This document shows positions 24,626 to 33,520 of a stretch of DNA of 64,000 bases, in pieces. A program made the translations under genes and the position numbers. Source of the stretch: Streptomyces rugosispiralis. GTDB lineage: Bacteria > Actinomycetota > Actinomycetes > Streptomycetales > Streptomycetaceae. The stretch lies in the NCBI RefSeq assembly GCF_024505145.1, contig NZ_JANIAA010000002.1:186001-250000 (forward strand). Direction: 5' to 3'. The first letter of the stretch is position 1; every line of letters starts with the position of its first letter. Under the pieces are notes generated by a model. The model had not been told where the DNA came from. It ran no database searches and saw only the letters and a program-made list of their open reading frames with translations.

Positions 24626-24652
24626 TCCCGGGTCGTTTGAGCCCACCCGGGA
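24626..24652 (+). terminator. Putative attenuator hairpin after L5
   Basis: TCCCGGGT (24626-24633) and ACCCGGGA (24645-24652), a perfect 8-bp stem with an 11-base loop, begin two bases after the leader stop. A ribosome held at the last Cys codon would mask the left arm and allow read-through. The remaining 220 bases before the next gene show no further ORF of note. Confidence 0.6.
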
Positions 24653-24878
24653 GCCGGATTCCCGATTTCTCACCCATCTCATTCACCGAGATGCTGGTTT
24701 GTTCCTGACGCGGCCTGGCCGGTCCCCCCTTTCACCCGACGGCACGTCGAAGAGATCTGTGCTGCCCGCTTTTGTTCTGATCGGCCTCGTCACCGTCTCA
24801 TGTCCATGTGGACCTCCGCGTCGCCCCTGTCCGGCAACGCCCATCAACACCATGTTCCTGGAAGGAAATCCCGCTGCC

Positions 24879-26504
24879 ATGAAGCTCTCTCAACGCCGGG
24901 CGCTTTCGCCCCACGGCGCCGCCCTGGCGGCAGCAGTCCTGCTGCTCTCGGCTTGCAGCGGTGGCACACAGAACACCGCGAACTCGTCGGGCGACGCGGG
25001 GAAGCCACGGTACGGGGGCACACTGAGGTTCTACGACCCGGTGAACTACAAGGCCTGGCAGATAACGAACACCCTGTGGTCGAACAGCAATGTGACCACC
25101 AACCTCGCCGACCGGCTGACATGGCAGAATCCGAAGACCGGGAAGATAGAGCCCTGGCTCGCCGAGAGCTGGACGGTCAGCCCGGACCATCTGACCTACA
25201 CCTTCAAGATCCGCTCCGGTGTGACGTTCAGCGATGGCAGCAAACTGGACGCCAAGGTGGTCAAGGACAACCTCGACCAGCACGCCTTCGGTGACAAGAA
25301 GCTCGGCGTCGCACCGGACGAGTTCTTCGCGAACTACGCCGGCACGAAAGTGGTCGACCCGCGGACCGTCCAGGTGCGGCTGTCGAAGCCCAACGCCGGT
25401 TTCCTCCAGGTTCTCTCGATCTACCGGACCGGCATTCTGGCCGAGTCCTATCTCAAGAAGAACTGGAACGACAAGGGCAAGCTCACCAGCCTGATCGGAT
25501 CCGGTCCGTTTGTCGTCGCCGGCGGCAATGGCACGACCAATGTGGCCCTCAAGCGCCGCGACGACTACAACTGGGCGCCGAAGAGCTCCAAGCACCAGGG
25601 CAGGGCGTATCTGTCGGAAATCCGTTATACGACGGTGCCGGAGCAGAGCACCGCCGTGGGCGCCCTGCAGTCGCAACAAGCCGACGTCGTGCGCAATATC
25701 GCGCCCGATGACGAGGAAACGGTCAAAGGCTTCGGCGGTCGGGTCGAGGCGTTCCCGGCGCAGGGTGAGAGCAACCAGCTCCACATCTCGCTGGCGGCGA
25801 ACGCACCCACCCGGAGCCTGGAGGTGCGGCGTGCGCTCCAGGCGGCGACCGACCGCAAGGAAATCAACGAGATCGCGCTCTCGCCCAGTTACGGGGTCGC
25901 CAAGAGCCTCCTCGTCCACGGCACACCGAAGGCCCCGGACGGCAGCGCGTATCTGAGGTACGACCCCGCCAAGGCCAAGCGGCTCCTGGAAGCGGCCGGC
26001 TGGAAGCCCGGATCCGACGGAATCCGGAAGAAGGACGGCGAGCGGCTCTCGTTCACGCTCTATGTCACGCCGTACTACCAGGTTTCCCAGGCCGTGGTGG
26101 AAGTGCTGCAGTCGCAGTGGAAGAAGGCCGGGGTCGAGGTGAGACTCAAGAGCCCGTCGATGAGCCAGTACGAGGCGGAGATCGGCAAGAACACCGTCTT
26201 CACCCAGGGCCAGCTCTCCCGCGCCGAGCCCGATGTGCTCCGCTCCGAGTGGCACAGCGACCTGACCAACGCGACTTACACCAAGCTCCCCGAACTGAAC
26301 AAGCTGCTCGAGGCTCAGGTCGCCGAGTTCGACCCGGCGAAGCGCACCGCGGACATCAAGGCCGTCCAGGACTATGTCCTCAAGAACGCCCTCGCCATTC
26401 CGTTGTACGACGAGACCCAGGTCTTCGGCCTGCGGCCGAACGTCCAGGACTTCCGGACCGAGGCCGTGGCCCGGTCGCAGTTCTACGACGCCTGGCTGTC
26501 CTGA
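24879..26504 (+). CDS. Peptide/oligopeptide-type ABC transporter substrate-binding lipoprotein
   Basis: A 541-residue family 5 solute-binding protein (DppA/OppA type). The N-terminal signal ends in lipobox LLSAC, followed by a Ser/Gly linker. Family landmarks are RYGGTLRFYDPVNYK, LAESWTVSPDHLTYTFKIR and VTFSDGSKLDAKVVKDNLD. Start ATG 24879 follows GGAAGGAAAT (24860-24869). It opens an operon that continues without a large gap to 38322. The importer probably brings in a sulfur-containing peptide, glutathione conjugate or other bulky organosulfur compound. This is inferred from the downstream oxygenases and the Cys leader. Confidence 0.88.
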   Translation: MKLSQRRALSPHGAALAAAVLLLSACSGGTQNTANSSGDAGKPRYGGTLRFYDPVNYKAWQITNTLWSNSNVTTNLADRLTWQNPKTGKIEPWLAESWTVSPDHLTYTFKIRSGVTFSDGSKLDAKVVKDNLDQHAFGDKKLGVAPDEFFANYAGTKVVDPRTVQVRLSKPNAGFLQVLSIYRTGILAESYLKKNWNDKGKLTSLIGSGPFVVAGGNGTTNVALKRRDDYNWAPKSSKHQGRAYLSEIRYTTVPEQSTAVGALQSQQADVVRNIAPDDEETVKGFGGRVEAFPAQGESNQLHISLAANAPTRSLEVRRALQAATDRKEINEIALSPSYGVAKSLLVHGTPKAPDGSAYLRYDPAKAKRLLEAAGWKPGSDGIRKKDGERLSFTLYVTPYYQVSQAVVEVLQSQWKKAGVEVRLKSPSMSQYEAEIGKNTVFTQGQLSRAEPDVLRSEWHSDLTNATYTKLPELNKLLEAQVAEFDPAKRTADIKAVQDYVLKNALAIPLYDETQVFGLRPNVQDFRTEAVARSQFYDAWLS

Positions 26505-26507
26505 CTC

Positions 26508-27548
26508 ATGGCCCGCCACCTCCTCAAGCGCCTGGCGCATGCCGTCCTGGTCCTCTGGGCGGCCTACACCCTGGCCTTCATCCTGCTCACCGCGTTGCCG
26601 GGGAACGCGATCGCCAACTTGATCAACAACCCGCAGAACCAGTTGACACCGGAGGACGGCAAGATCCTCAAGGCGTTCTACGGACTCGACCATCCGGTGG
26701 TCGTCCAGTACCTTCGCGCGCTGGACGCCCTGCTCCACGGCAACCTCGGGTACTCGCTGAGCAACGGGGTGAAGGTATCGGATCTGCTCGGTGACGCGCT
26801 GCCCGGCACCCTGCGGCTGACGGCCCTCGGTTTCGTCTTCGGAGCGGTCATCGCGGCCGCGGTCGGGGTCGCGGGGAGCTACACGCGATGGAACTGGCTG
26901 CGGACCCTTCTGCGGTCCGTCCCGGCCCTGGCCGCCTCGGTGCCGAGCTTCGTGGTCGGGATCCTGATCCTCTCCGGCTTCTCGTTCGAACTGCACCTGA
27001 TTCCCGCCGTCGACAACGGAACCCTCCTGGCCCTGGTGGGGCCGGCGTTCACTCTGGGGATCATGATCTCGGCACCGCTGTCCCAGGTGTTCAGCGCCTC
27101 GATCGAGGCGACCCGGCGACAGCCCTTCGTCCACGTGCTTCAGGCACGGGGAGCCGGTGAGCGGTACATCTTCGGACATGGCGTTCTGAGGAACTCATCC
27201 CTGCCGGTGCTGACCATGCTGGGCCTGGCCATGGGTGAGCTGATCGCCGGTTCGGTCGTCACCGAAGCGGTGTTCGCACGGAACGGCATAGGCCAGATCA
27301 CCCTCAATGCCGTCAACACTCAGGACCTGCCCGTCGTCCAGGGCGTGGTGCTGGTCGCCACCACGGGCTACGTCCTGGTCAACCTCGTGGTCGACGTGGT
27401 CCATCCGCTCATCGACCCGCGCATCCGGGCCGACATTCTCGCCGGACGCGCGAAGCGGATCAAACGCTCGACGGGGGCCACGCCGGTCGGCCCCGGCGTG
27501 GACGAGGCGATGGCTCCCCGGCTCCCGGAAGAGGTGGCGACGCGATGA
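26508..27548 (+). CDS. Peptide-type ABC transporter permease 1
   Basis: A 346-residue DppB/OppB-type permease: MARHLLKRLAHAVLVLWAAY opens with the first membrane helix, followed by PGNAIANLINNPQNQLTPED in the outer loop and the EAA-type loop ATRRQPFVHVLQARGAGERY. A GRAKRIKRSTG basic tail lies on the cytoplasmic side. It starts 4 bases after the binding-protein stop and overlaps the second permease by 4 bases. Confidence 0.88.
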   Translation: MARHLLKRLAHAVLVLWAAYTLAFILLTALPGNAIANLINNPQNQLTPEDGKILKAFYGLDHPVVVQYLRALDALLHGNLGYSLSNGVKVSDLLGDALPGTLRLTALGFVFGAVIAAAVGVAGSYTRWNWLRTLLRSVPALAASVPSFVVGILILSGFSFELHLIPAVDNGTLLALVGPAFTLGIMISAPLSQVFSASIEATRRQPFVHVLQARGAGERYIFGHGVLRNSSLPVLTMLGLAMGELIAGSVVTEAVFARNGIGQITLNAVNTQDLPVVQGVVLVATTGYVLVNLVVDVVHPLIDPRIRADILAGRAKRIKRSTGATPVGPGVDEAMAPRLPEEVATR

Positions 27549-28444
27549 CAGCGACCGTCGGGAACCCGGCACCGCCGGCCGGAGCGGGGGAGACCGGGCG
27601 GCCCGCGGAGGCGCCGCGAACCCGTGCCATCCGGGTACTGCTGTGGTCGCTCCGCCACTGGTCGGTCGTGGTGGCGGGGGCGATCCTCGCGGTGGCGGTC
27701 CTCTGGGCGCTGGTCCCCGGATGGTTCACCCACGCGAACCCGACGGCGATCGGGGCGACGGACAAGCTGCTGCCGCCGTCGAGCGCGCACTGGTTCGGCA
27801 CCGACCGGCTCGGCCGCGACCAGTTCACCCGTGTCGTCTACGGCGCCCGCGCGTCGCTGTCGGGCTCGGTGGTGGCCGTGCTCATCGGTGTCACGGTGGG
27901 CTCGGTCTTCGGCGCCCTCGCCGGCTGGTTCGGCCGCTGGATCGACGCCCTCGTGATGCGACTGATCGACGTCGTGCTGTCCATTCCTGGTTTCCTGCTG
28001 GCCATCACGATCGTGGTCGTTCTCGGATACGGGATCCCGCAGGCGGCGGCCGCCGTCGGCATCACATCGTCGGCGGCGTTCGCCCGGCTCATCCGCTCCG
28101 AGGTGCTGCGCGCCAAGACCAGCCAGTACGTGGAAGCGGCGGTCGCGAGCGGCGCCCGCTCGCCGACGGTCCTGCTGCGCCATGTGATTCCCAACTCGCT
28201 GGGACCGACGCTGTCGCTGGTGACCATCCAGTTCGGTGTCGCGATCATCTGGATCGCGTCGCTGAGCTTCCTCGGACTCGGCGCCCAGCCGCCCAGCCCG
28301 GAGTGGGGCCGTCTGGTCGCCGATGGCCGCAACTTCATGGCGAGCAAGCCCTACCTGGTGGTCTATCCGGCGCTGACCGTCGCCGTGGTCGTGCTGGCCG
28401 GCAACCATCTCGCCCGCCACTTCGCAGAGAGGCAGAAACGATGA
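27545..28444 (+). CDS. Peptide-type ABC transporter permease 2
   Basis: A 299-residue DppC/OppC-type permease with an N-terminal cytoplasmic extension of about 35 residues, the family motif WFGTDRLGRDQFTRVVYGAR after the first helix, and the EAA-type loop VEAAVASGARSPTVLLRHVI. It pairs with permease 1 to form the channel. ATGA overlaps on both sides indicate strict coupling within the transporter segment. Confidence 0.88.
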   Translation: MTATVGNPAPPAGAGETGRPAEAPRTRAIRVLLWSLRHWSVVVAGAILAVAVLWALVPGWFTHANPTAIGATDKLLPPSSAHWFGTDRLGRDQFTRVVYGARASLSGSVVAVLIGVTVGSVFGALAGWFGRWIDALVMRLIDVVLSIPGFLLAITIVVVLGYGIPQAAAAVGITSSAAFARLIRSEVLRAKTSQYVEAAVASGARSPTVLLRHVIPNSLGPTLSLVTIQFGVAIIWIASLSFLGLGAQPPSPEWGRLVADGRNFMASKPYLVVYPALTVAVVVLAGNHLARHFAERQKR

Positions 28445-30102
28445 GCAGCCACGCGGCACCGCGGGCCGCCCGAGACGCCACCTCACCGCCCGGTCCGGTG
28501 CTGGCCGTGGATGGACTCAGCGTCGGCTATCGGACCGGGCACGGCACCAAGACGGCCGTGCGGAACGTGTCGTTCGAGCTCGGGCCGGGCCAGGTGCTCG
28601 CGCTCGTCGGCGAGTCCGGCTCCGGCAAGTCCACCATCGGACACGCCATCCTGGGCCTGCTGCCCGTAGGCGGCCGCGTGCTCAGCGGTGCGGTCCGGTA
28701 TCAGGGACGCACCATCAGCGACCTGTCCGGCGATCGGCTGCGCGCACTCCGGGGGCGCGCGATCAGCCTGATCCCGCAGGACCCCACGGTCTCCCTCGAT
28801 CCGGTCCGTAGGGTGGGCCCGCAGGTCGAAGACGCCCTGCGCCTGCACACGAGCCTCGACACCGAGGCACGGCGCGCACGGGTCCACGAACTCTTCGAGC
28901 TTGTCGGTTTCCACCACGTCGAGCGGCGCTACCGGCAGTTTCCCCATGAGCTGTCGGGCGGTATGCGGCAACGCGTCCTGATCGCCGCCGCCGTGGCCGC
29001 CGAACCCGATGTGATCGTCGCCGACGAGCCGACCTCGGGCCTGGACGCGACGGTCCAGGCCCAGGTGCTCGACCTCATCGATGACCTGCGCCGCCGCAGC
29101 GGCACCGCCGTGCTGCTGATCACCCATGACCTCGGCGTGGCCGCGGACCGCTCCGATCTCGTCGGTGTGCTACGGGACGGTCGGCTGGCCGAACTCGCGC
29201 CCACGGCGTCGTTCGTCCGGAACCCGCGGGACGAATACAGCAGACACCTGCTGGACAACGTGCCCTCACGCCTGAGCTTCACCAGGGACAGGGCCGGCCG
29301 AGCACCCTCCGAGCGCCCGGAGGAGCCCGCGGTCGAGGTGACGAACCTCAGCAAGCACTACGGCGGACACACCGCGGTCGACGACGTCTCCTTCACCGTG
29401 CCGCGTGGCCGGACCTTCTCGATCGTCGGGGAGTCCGGCAGCGGCAAGTCGACGACGGCACGCGTGCTCACCGGCCTCACCCGGCCGACCGCCGGTCAGG
29501 TCTCCGTGCTCGGAACCCAGCTCGGCGCCCTCAGCACCAAGGCCTTCCGCCCACTGCGACGTGACGTCCAGATCGTCTTCCAGAACCCGTACGCGTCCTT
29601 CGACCCGCGGTTCGACGTCCTCTCCGTCGTCGAGGAGCCGCTGCGTTCCTTCCAGCCCGCGGGTTCCTCGCGGCGTCACCGGCGGGAGAACCGTGACCGG
29701 GTGGCCGCCGCGCTGGAGGCGGCCTCGTTGCCGGCCTCGTTCCTCCACCGTCACCCCCGCGAGCTGTCCGGTGGGCAGCGCCAACGGGTCGCGATCGCAC
29801 GGGCACTCGTGCTGGAGCCGAAGGTCGTCGTACTCGACGAGCCGATCTCGGCGCTCGACGTGTCGGTTCAGGCCCAGATCCTCGAGCTGCTCGTCACGCT
29901 GCAGAGCGAGCTCGGGCTGACGTATGTCTTCATCTCCCATGACCTGGCCGTTGTGCGGGCGATCTCCGACCGGGTGGCGGTGATGCGGCGCGGCAGGATC
30001 GTGGAGCAGGGAGACATCGCCCAGGTCTTCGAGAGACCCGCATCTCCCTACACCGCCGAGCTGCTCGGTGCCATCGCCGGCCGGCGGCTGGCCCATCGCT
30101 GA
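28441..30102 (+). CDS. Fused two-domain peptide-type ABC ATPase
   Basis: A 553-residue protein containing two complete ATPase domains in tandem, equivalent to separate DppD and DppF subunits. Domain 1: Walker A GESGSGKSTIG (about residue 60), signature LSGGMRQRVLIAAA, Walker B VIVADEPTSGLD. Domain 2: Walker A GESGSGKSTTA (about residue 330), signature LSGGQRQRVAIARAL, Walker B VVVLDEPISALD. Both switch histidines (LITHDLG, FISHDLA) are present, so both sites look active. Fused forms are known among actinobacterial peptide importers. It is followed after 16 bases by the first of the oxygenase genes. Confidence 0.9.
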   Translation: MSSHAAPRAARDATSPPGPVLAVDGLSVGYRTGHGTKTAVRNVSFELGPGQVLALVGESGSGKSTIGHAILGLLPVGGRVLSGAVRYQGRTISDLSGDRLRALRGRAISLIPQDPTVSLDPVRRVGPQVEDALRLHTSLDTEARRARVHELFELVGFHHVERRYRQFPHELSGGMRQRVLIAAAVAAEPDVIVADEPTSGLDATVQAQVLDLIDDLRRRSGTAVLLITHDLGVAADRSDLVGVLRDGRLAELAPTASFVRNPRDEYSRHLLDNVPSRLSFTRDRAGRAPSERPEEPAVEVTNLSKHYGGHTAVDDVSFTVPRGRTFSIVGESGSGKSTTARVLTGLTRPTAGQVSVLGTQLGALSTKAFRPLRRDVQIVFQNPYASFDPRFDVLSVVEEPLRSFQPAGSSRRHRRENRDRVAAALEAASLPASFLHRHPRELSGGQRQRVAIARALVLEPKVVVLDEPISALDVSVQAQILELLVTLQSELGLTYVFISHDLAVVRAISDRVAVMRRGRIVEQGDIAQVFERPASPYTAELLGAIAGRRLAHR

Positions 30103-30118
30103 TCCCCGGAGGAATCCC

Positions 30119-31324
30119 ATGAGCGACGCGTCCCCCGCACTGGAAGCGGCGGTGGCCGAGTTCCGCGCGATCTTCGAGCGGCTGGAAGCGGAGGCCGGTG
30201 TCCGTGACCAGTCCCGCAAGCACCCGTACGAGTCCGTGCGCGAACTGGCCGACGCCGGATTCGGCCGACTGCGCGTGCCGATCGCGCAGGGCGGCTTCGG
30301 CGTCGGCCTGCCCACCCTGTTCCGCCTGCTGGCCGAGGCCGGCAAGGCCGACTCCAACGTCCCCCAGATCCTGCGGGGTCACTTCACGACGGTGGAGATC
30401 CTGCGGCACGCGGACGATCCCGAGGCCGGCGACCACTGGCTCCGCGAGATCGCGCGGGGCGCCGTGTTCGGCAACGCCCAGTCCGAGGCGGCCGGCGCCA
30501 GTCCGGACTTCGGTATCTCGACACGTGTCCATGAGGTGGACGGCCGGAAGGTGGTCAGCGGTACCAAGTACTACTCCACGGGTTCGCTGTTCGCCGACCA
30601 CATCCGCGTCGCGGTCGCGGACGACGACGGCAACCGCTGGTTCGCGGTGGTTCCCGCGCGGCATCCGGGCGTCACCCACGCCGAGGACTGGGACGGGATC
30701 GGGCAGCGTCTGACGGGGAGCGGCACGACCGTCTTCGACCGCGTCCCCGTCGAGCGGAACGGGGAACTGGGCCGGTTCAGGGAGAACCTGCGGTCCCTCC
30801 CGTCGTTCGTGCAACTGGTGCACCTGGCCAACCTCGCCGGCATCGCCCACAGCCTGGTCGACGAGACCGTCGCCGTGGTGAGGTCCCGCGCCCGCACCAG
30901 CCTGCACGCGCTGGCCGAACGGGCCACCCAGGACCCCGAGGTACTGGGTGTCGTGGGCCGTCTCCACACCCATGCGCTGACCGTGGACTCCCTGCTCAGG
31001 GCCGTTGCCGAGGGGCTTGAAGCAGCCGACCGGGACGGTTCGGAGGAGGCCTACGCCGCCAACTACGTCGATGTGTCGGCCGCGCAGACCGCCATCGTCG
31101 AGGCCGTCCTGGACGCCGGGGCCATCGCCTTCAACGCCGGTGGTTCGACAGCGGTCCGGGAGAGCGTCCACCTCGACCGGCACTGGCGCAACGCCCGCAC
31201 CCTCGCCTCGCACAACCCGGTCATCTACAAGCCGAGAGTCGTGGGCGACTTCATCGTCAACGGTGTCGCCCCCGCGTGGGGTTACGACCGCGGCCGACGG
31301 TCCCAGGAAGGTCAGCAGCGGTGA
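30119..31324 (+). CDS. DszC/SfnB-like flavin monooxygenase (acyl-CoA dehydrogenase fold), copy 1
   Basis: A 401-residue protein of the acyl-CoA dehydrogenase superfamily, closest in pattern to SfnB/DszC-type flavoproteins that oxidise sulfur compounds using FMNH2: YESVRELADAGFGRLRVPIA, GNAQSEAAGASPDFG, VVSGTKYYSTGSLFADHI, and the C-terminal LDRHWRNARTLASHNPVIYK. The start ATG 30119 has GGAGGA ahead of it. It is translationally coupled (GTGA) to the following NtaA-type enzyme. A division of labour like DszC (S-oxidation) followed by DszA (C-S cleavage) is the natural reading. Confidence 0.85.
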   Translation: MSDASPALEAAVAEFRAIFERLEAEAGVRDQSRKHPYESVRELADAGFGRLRVPIAQGGFGVGLPTLFRLLAEAGKADSNVPQILRGHFTTVEILRHADDPEAGDHWLREIARGAVFGNAQSEAAGASPDFGISTRVHEVDGRKVVSGTKYYSTGSLFADHIRVAVADDDGNRWFAVVPARHPGVTHAEDWDGIGQRLTGSGTTVFDRVPVERNGELGRFRENLRSLPSFVQLVHLANLAGIAHSLVDETVAVVRSRARTSLHALAERATQDPEVLGVVGRLHTHALTVDSLLRAVAEGLEAADRDGSEEAYAANYVDVSAAQTAIVEAVLDAGAIAFNAGGSTAVRESVHLDRHWRNARTLASHNPVIYKPRVVGDFIVNGVAPAWGYDRGRRSQEGQQR

Positions 31325-32565
31325 CTCGCCAACTGCACATCAACGTCAATATCCTCAACGCCGGTGTCTTCGGCGGCTCGTGGCGCTTCCCCGGGACCGA
31401 CGGGCTGGCGAGTTACACCATCGAGCACTACACCAGGATCGCGGAGAAGGCGGAGGCGGCGAAGCTCGACGCGGTGTTCCTGGCCGACAGCCCGGTCCTC
31501 GAGCCCCTCGTCCGCCACCGGCCCGGCAACAACCTGGAGCCGACCACCGTGCTGGCGCGGATCGCCGCCCGGACCGAGCGGATCGGACTGATCGGGACGC
31601 TGTCGTCGAGCTACAACGACCCGGTCGAACTCGCCCGCCGGGTGGGCGATCTGGACCACCTCAGCGGTGGCCGGGTCGGATGGAACGTCGTCACCACCGC
31701 CGGCGCCGCCGCCGCACGCAACTTCGGGCGCACCGACGAGCCCGAGCACGGCCTGCGGTACCGGCGCGCGGCGGAATTCACCGAGCAGGTCATCGACCAG
31801 TGGGCGCGGCGGAAGACCTTCGCCTCCCCGCAGGGACGCCCCGTCGTCGTACAGGCCGGTGGATCCAGCGACGGACGCCGCCTGGCCTCGCGCGTCGGCG
31901 AGGTGATCTTCTCCGCGGACCAGGACATCGACCATGCCCGGGCGTTCCGTGCCGAGATCCGCGCGGGAGCGCTGGAGTTCGGGCGCCGTCCCGAGGACGT
32001 CGTCGTCCTGCCCGGTCTGTCGACCGTACTCGGCAGCACCGAGGAAGAGGCCCGCAAGCGGCGCGAGACGCTCGACGAGATCCTTCCCGACGCCTACGCA
32101 CGCCGTCGGCTCGAGGGCCAGCTCGGCTTCTCCCTGGAGGGTCTGCCGGACGACGAACCCATCCCGCGCGAGCTGCTGGTCGCGCCGGACCAGGCGGGCA
32201 GTTCACAGACCTTCTACCGGATCGTCAAAGCCATCATCGACGAGGAGAATCCGACGCTCGGGCGGCTGCTGCGCCGGCTGAGCGGCGGTGGCGGCCACCG
32301 GATCGTGGTCGGCACGCCGGAGCAGGTCGCCGACGACATCGAGCTGTGGTTCCGGGAGGGCGCGGCCGACGGCTTCAACGTGATGCCCGATGTGCTGCCG
32401 TCCGGCTTCGACGACTTCGTCGACCAGCTGATACCCGAAGTGCGGCGGCGCGGTCTCTTCCGCCGCGAGTACGACGACACCACACTGCGCGGCCACCTCG
32501 GCCTGGAGGCGCCCGGCCTGCCGCGCCCGTCCTACGCGTCCGCCGCACCCGGAGCCACCCGCTAG
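31321..32565 (+). CDS. FMN-dependent monooxygenase, NtaA/SnaA/DszA family (copy C)
   Basis: A 414-residue luciferase-fold monooxygenase. Landmarks: LHINVNILNAGVFGGSWRFP, AVFLADSPVLEP, LDHLSGGRVGWNVVTTAG, SPQGRPVVVQAGGSSDGRRL, and the C-terminal IPEVRRRGLFRREYDDTTLR. It starts at GTG 31321, overlapping the DszC-like gene. It is more similar to the enzyme at 36958-38322 than to copies A and B. Expected to act with the preceding flavoprotein on an imported organosulfur substrate. Confidence 0.87.
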   Translation: MTRQLHINVNILNAGVFGGSWRFPGTDGLASYTIEHYTRIAEKAEAAKLDAVFLADSPVLEPLVRHRPGNNLEPTTVLARIAARTERIGLIGTLSSSYNDPVELARRVGDLDHLSGGRVGWNVVTTAGAAAARNFGRTDEPEHGLRYRRAAEFTEQVIDQWARRKTFASPQGRPVVVQAGGSSDGRRLASRVGEVIFSADQDIDHARAFRAEIRAGALEFGRRPEDVVVLPGLSTVLGSTEEEARKRRETLDEILPDAYARRRLEGQLGFSLEGLPDDEPIPRELLVAPDQAGSSQTFYRIVKAIIDEENPTLGRLLRRLSGGGGHRIVVGTPEQVADDIELWFREGAADGFNVMPDVLPSGFDDFVDQLIPEVRRRGLFRREYDDTTLRGHLGLEAPGLPRPSYASAAPGATR

Positions 32566-32587
32566 GCCAGGAGGGCCGGAACACCAC

Positions 32588-33520
32588 ATGACCAGAGCCA
32601 TCATCCTCGACCTCGCGGTCGGGTCCGCCCTCTCCGCCGCCGATGCGATCGAGGTCGCCGCGGTCGCCCGCGACACGGGCGTGACCGCGGTCCGCCTCGT
32701 CGACGACGGTCCGGAGGAGGTACTCGACACCACGGCGGTCGCCGCCTACCTCGCCGGACGCTTCCCCGCGTCGCACTGGATCGCCGAGGCCCCGACGACG
32801 CACAACGCCCCCTACAACCTCGCCCGCCGGGTGCTCTCCCTGGACCGGGCCACCGCGGGCCGCTCCGGCCTGGCCCTCCGCGCCGGAGACGGCGACGAGG
32901 TCAGTGCGGCCGTGGTTCCCGACCGGACCGCCACGGCACGGCCCCGGCGATGGGCCGAGTACGCCCGCGTCCTCACCGGCCTGTGGGAGAGCTTCCCCGC
33001 GACGGCGCTGCTCGGCGACCAGACCACCGGCGTCTTCGCGGAGGACACCCTCATCGAGCCGATCGGCCATGAGGGCTCCTTCTACCGCGTGGCGGGCCCC
33101 CTCGACGGACCGTCCTCCCCGCAGGGGCGGCCGGTGCTCGTCGCCGACGCCCGCGACGGTCTGGACTGGATCGATGTCGCAGGCCTTGCCGACGCCGTCG
33201 TCGTCACCGAGGCCCGGGTCCCGGAGGCGGCCGTGCGACTGCCCGAGGCACTCGGCCGCGCCGGCCGACGGCGCGAGGAGATCGGCGTGCTCGGCCGGGT
33301 CGAACTGCCCGCGGACGTGGCGGACGCGGAGCGGACCGCCGCCGACGCGACCGACTGGGCGGCGCGGCACGCCTTCGACGGGCTGGTACTCGTCCCCAGG
33401 GGCGACAGGGACCAGATCCTCGCCGTGCTGCGGGCGCTGGTGCCAGGGCTGAAGCCCTCGTCCGGAGCGACCCTGCGCGCCGCTCTCGGCCTGTCCGGGC
33501 CGGTGGGGGCCGCATCGTGA
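32588..33520 (+). CDS. Divergent, shortened LLM-like protein
   Basis: A 310-residue protein that keeps the outline of the NtaA/DszA family but is about 100 residues shorter. THNAPYNLARRVLSLDRATA corresponds to the conserved YNxPYNLARRxxxLDxxSxGR strand, and GPSSPQGRPVLVADARDG corresponds to the SPQGRPVIVQAG segment, yet the WNVVT motif of the flavin pocket is missing. N-terminal ILDLAVGSALSAADAIEVAA lacks the usual NVN/LNL start. It may be a structural partner, a decoy or a poorly active oxygenase. It is coupled to the next gene by a GTGA overlap and its frame is intact. Confidence 0.65.
   Translation: MTRAIILDLAVGSALSAADAIEVAAVARDTGVTAVRLVDDGPEEVLDTTAVAAYLAGRFPASHWIAEAPTTHNAPYNLARRVLSLDRATAGRSGLALRAGDGDEVSAAVVPDRTATARPRRWAEYARVLTGLWESFPATALLGDQTTGVFAEDTLIEPIGHEGSFYRVAGPLDGPSSPQGRPVLVADARDGLDWIDVAGLADAVVVTEARVPEAAVRLPEALGRAGRRREEIGVLGRVELPADVADAERTAADATDWAARHAFDGLVLVPRGDRDQILAVLRALVPGLKPSSGATLRAALGLSGPVGAAS

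Noticed and set aside
24798..27179. 793-codon minus-strand ORF opposite the peptide importer genes
   Set aside because: No recognisable domain. Composition (Arg/Gln/Gly/Val-rich) is that of antisense translation of real coding sequence.
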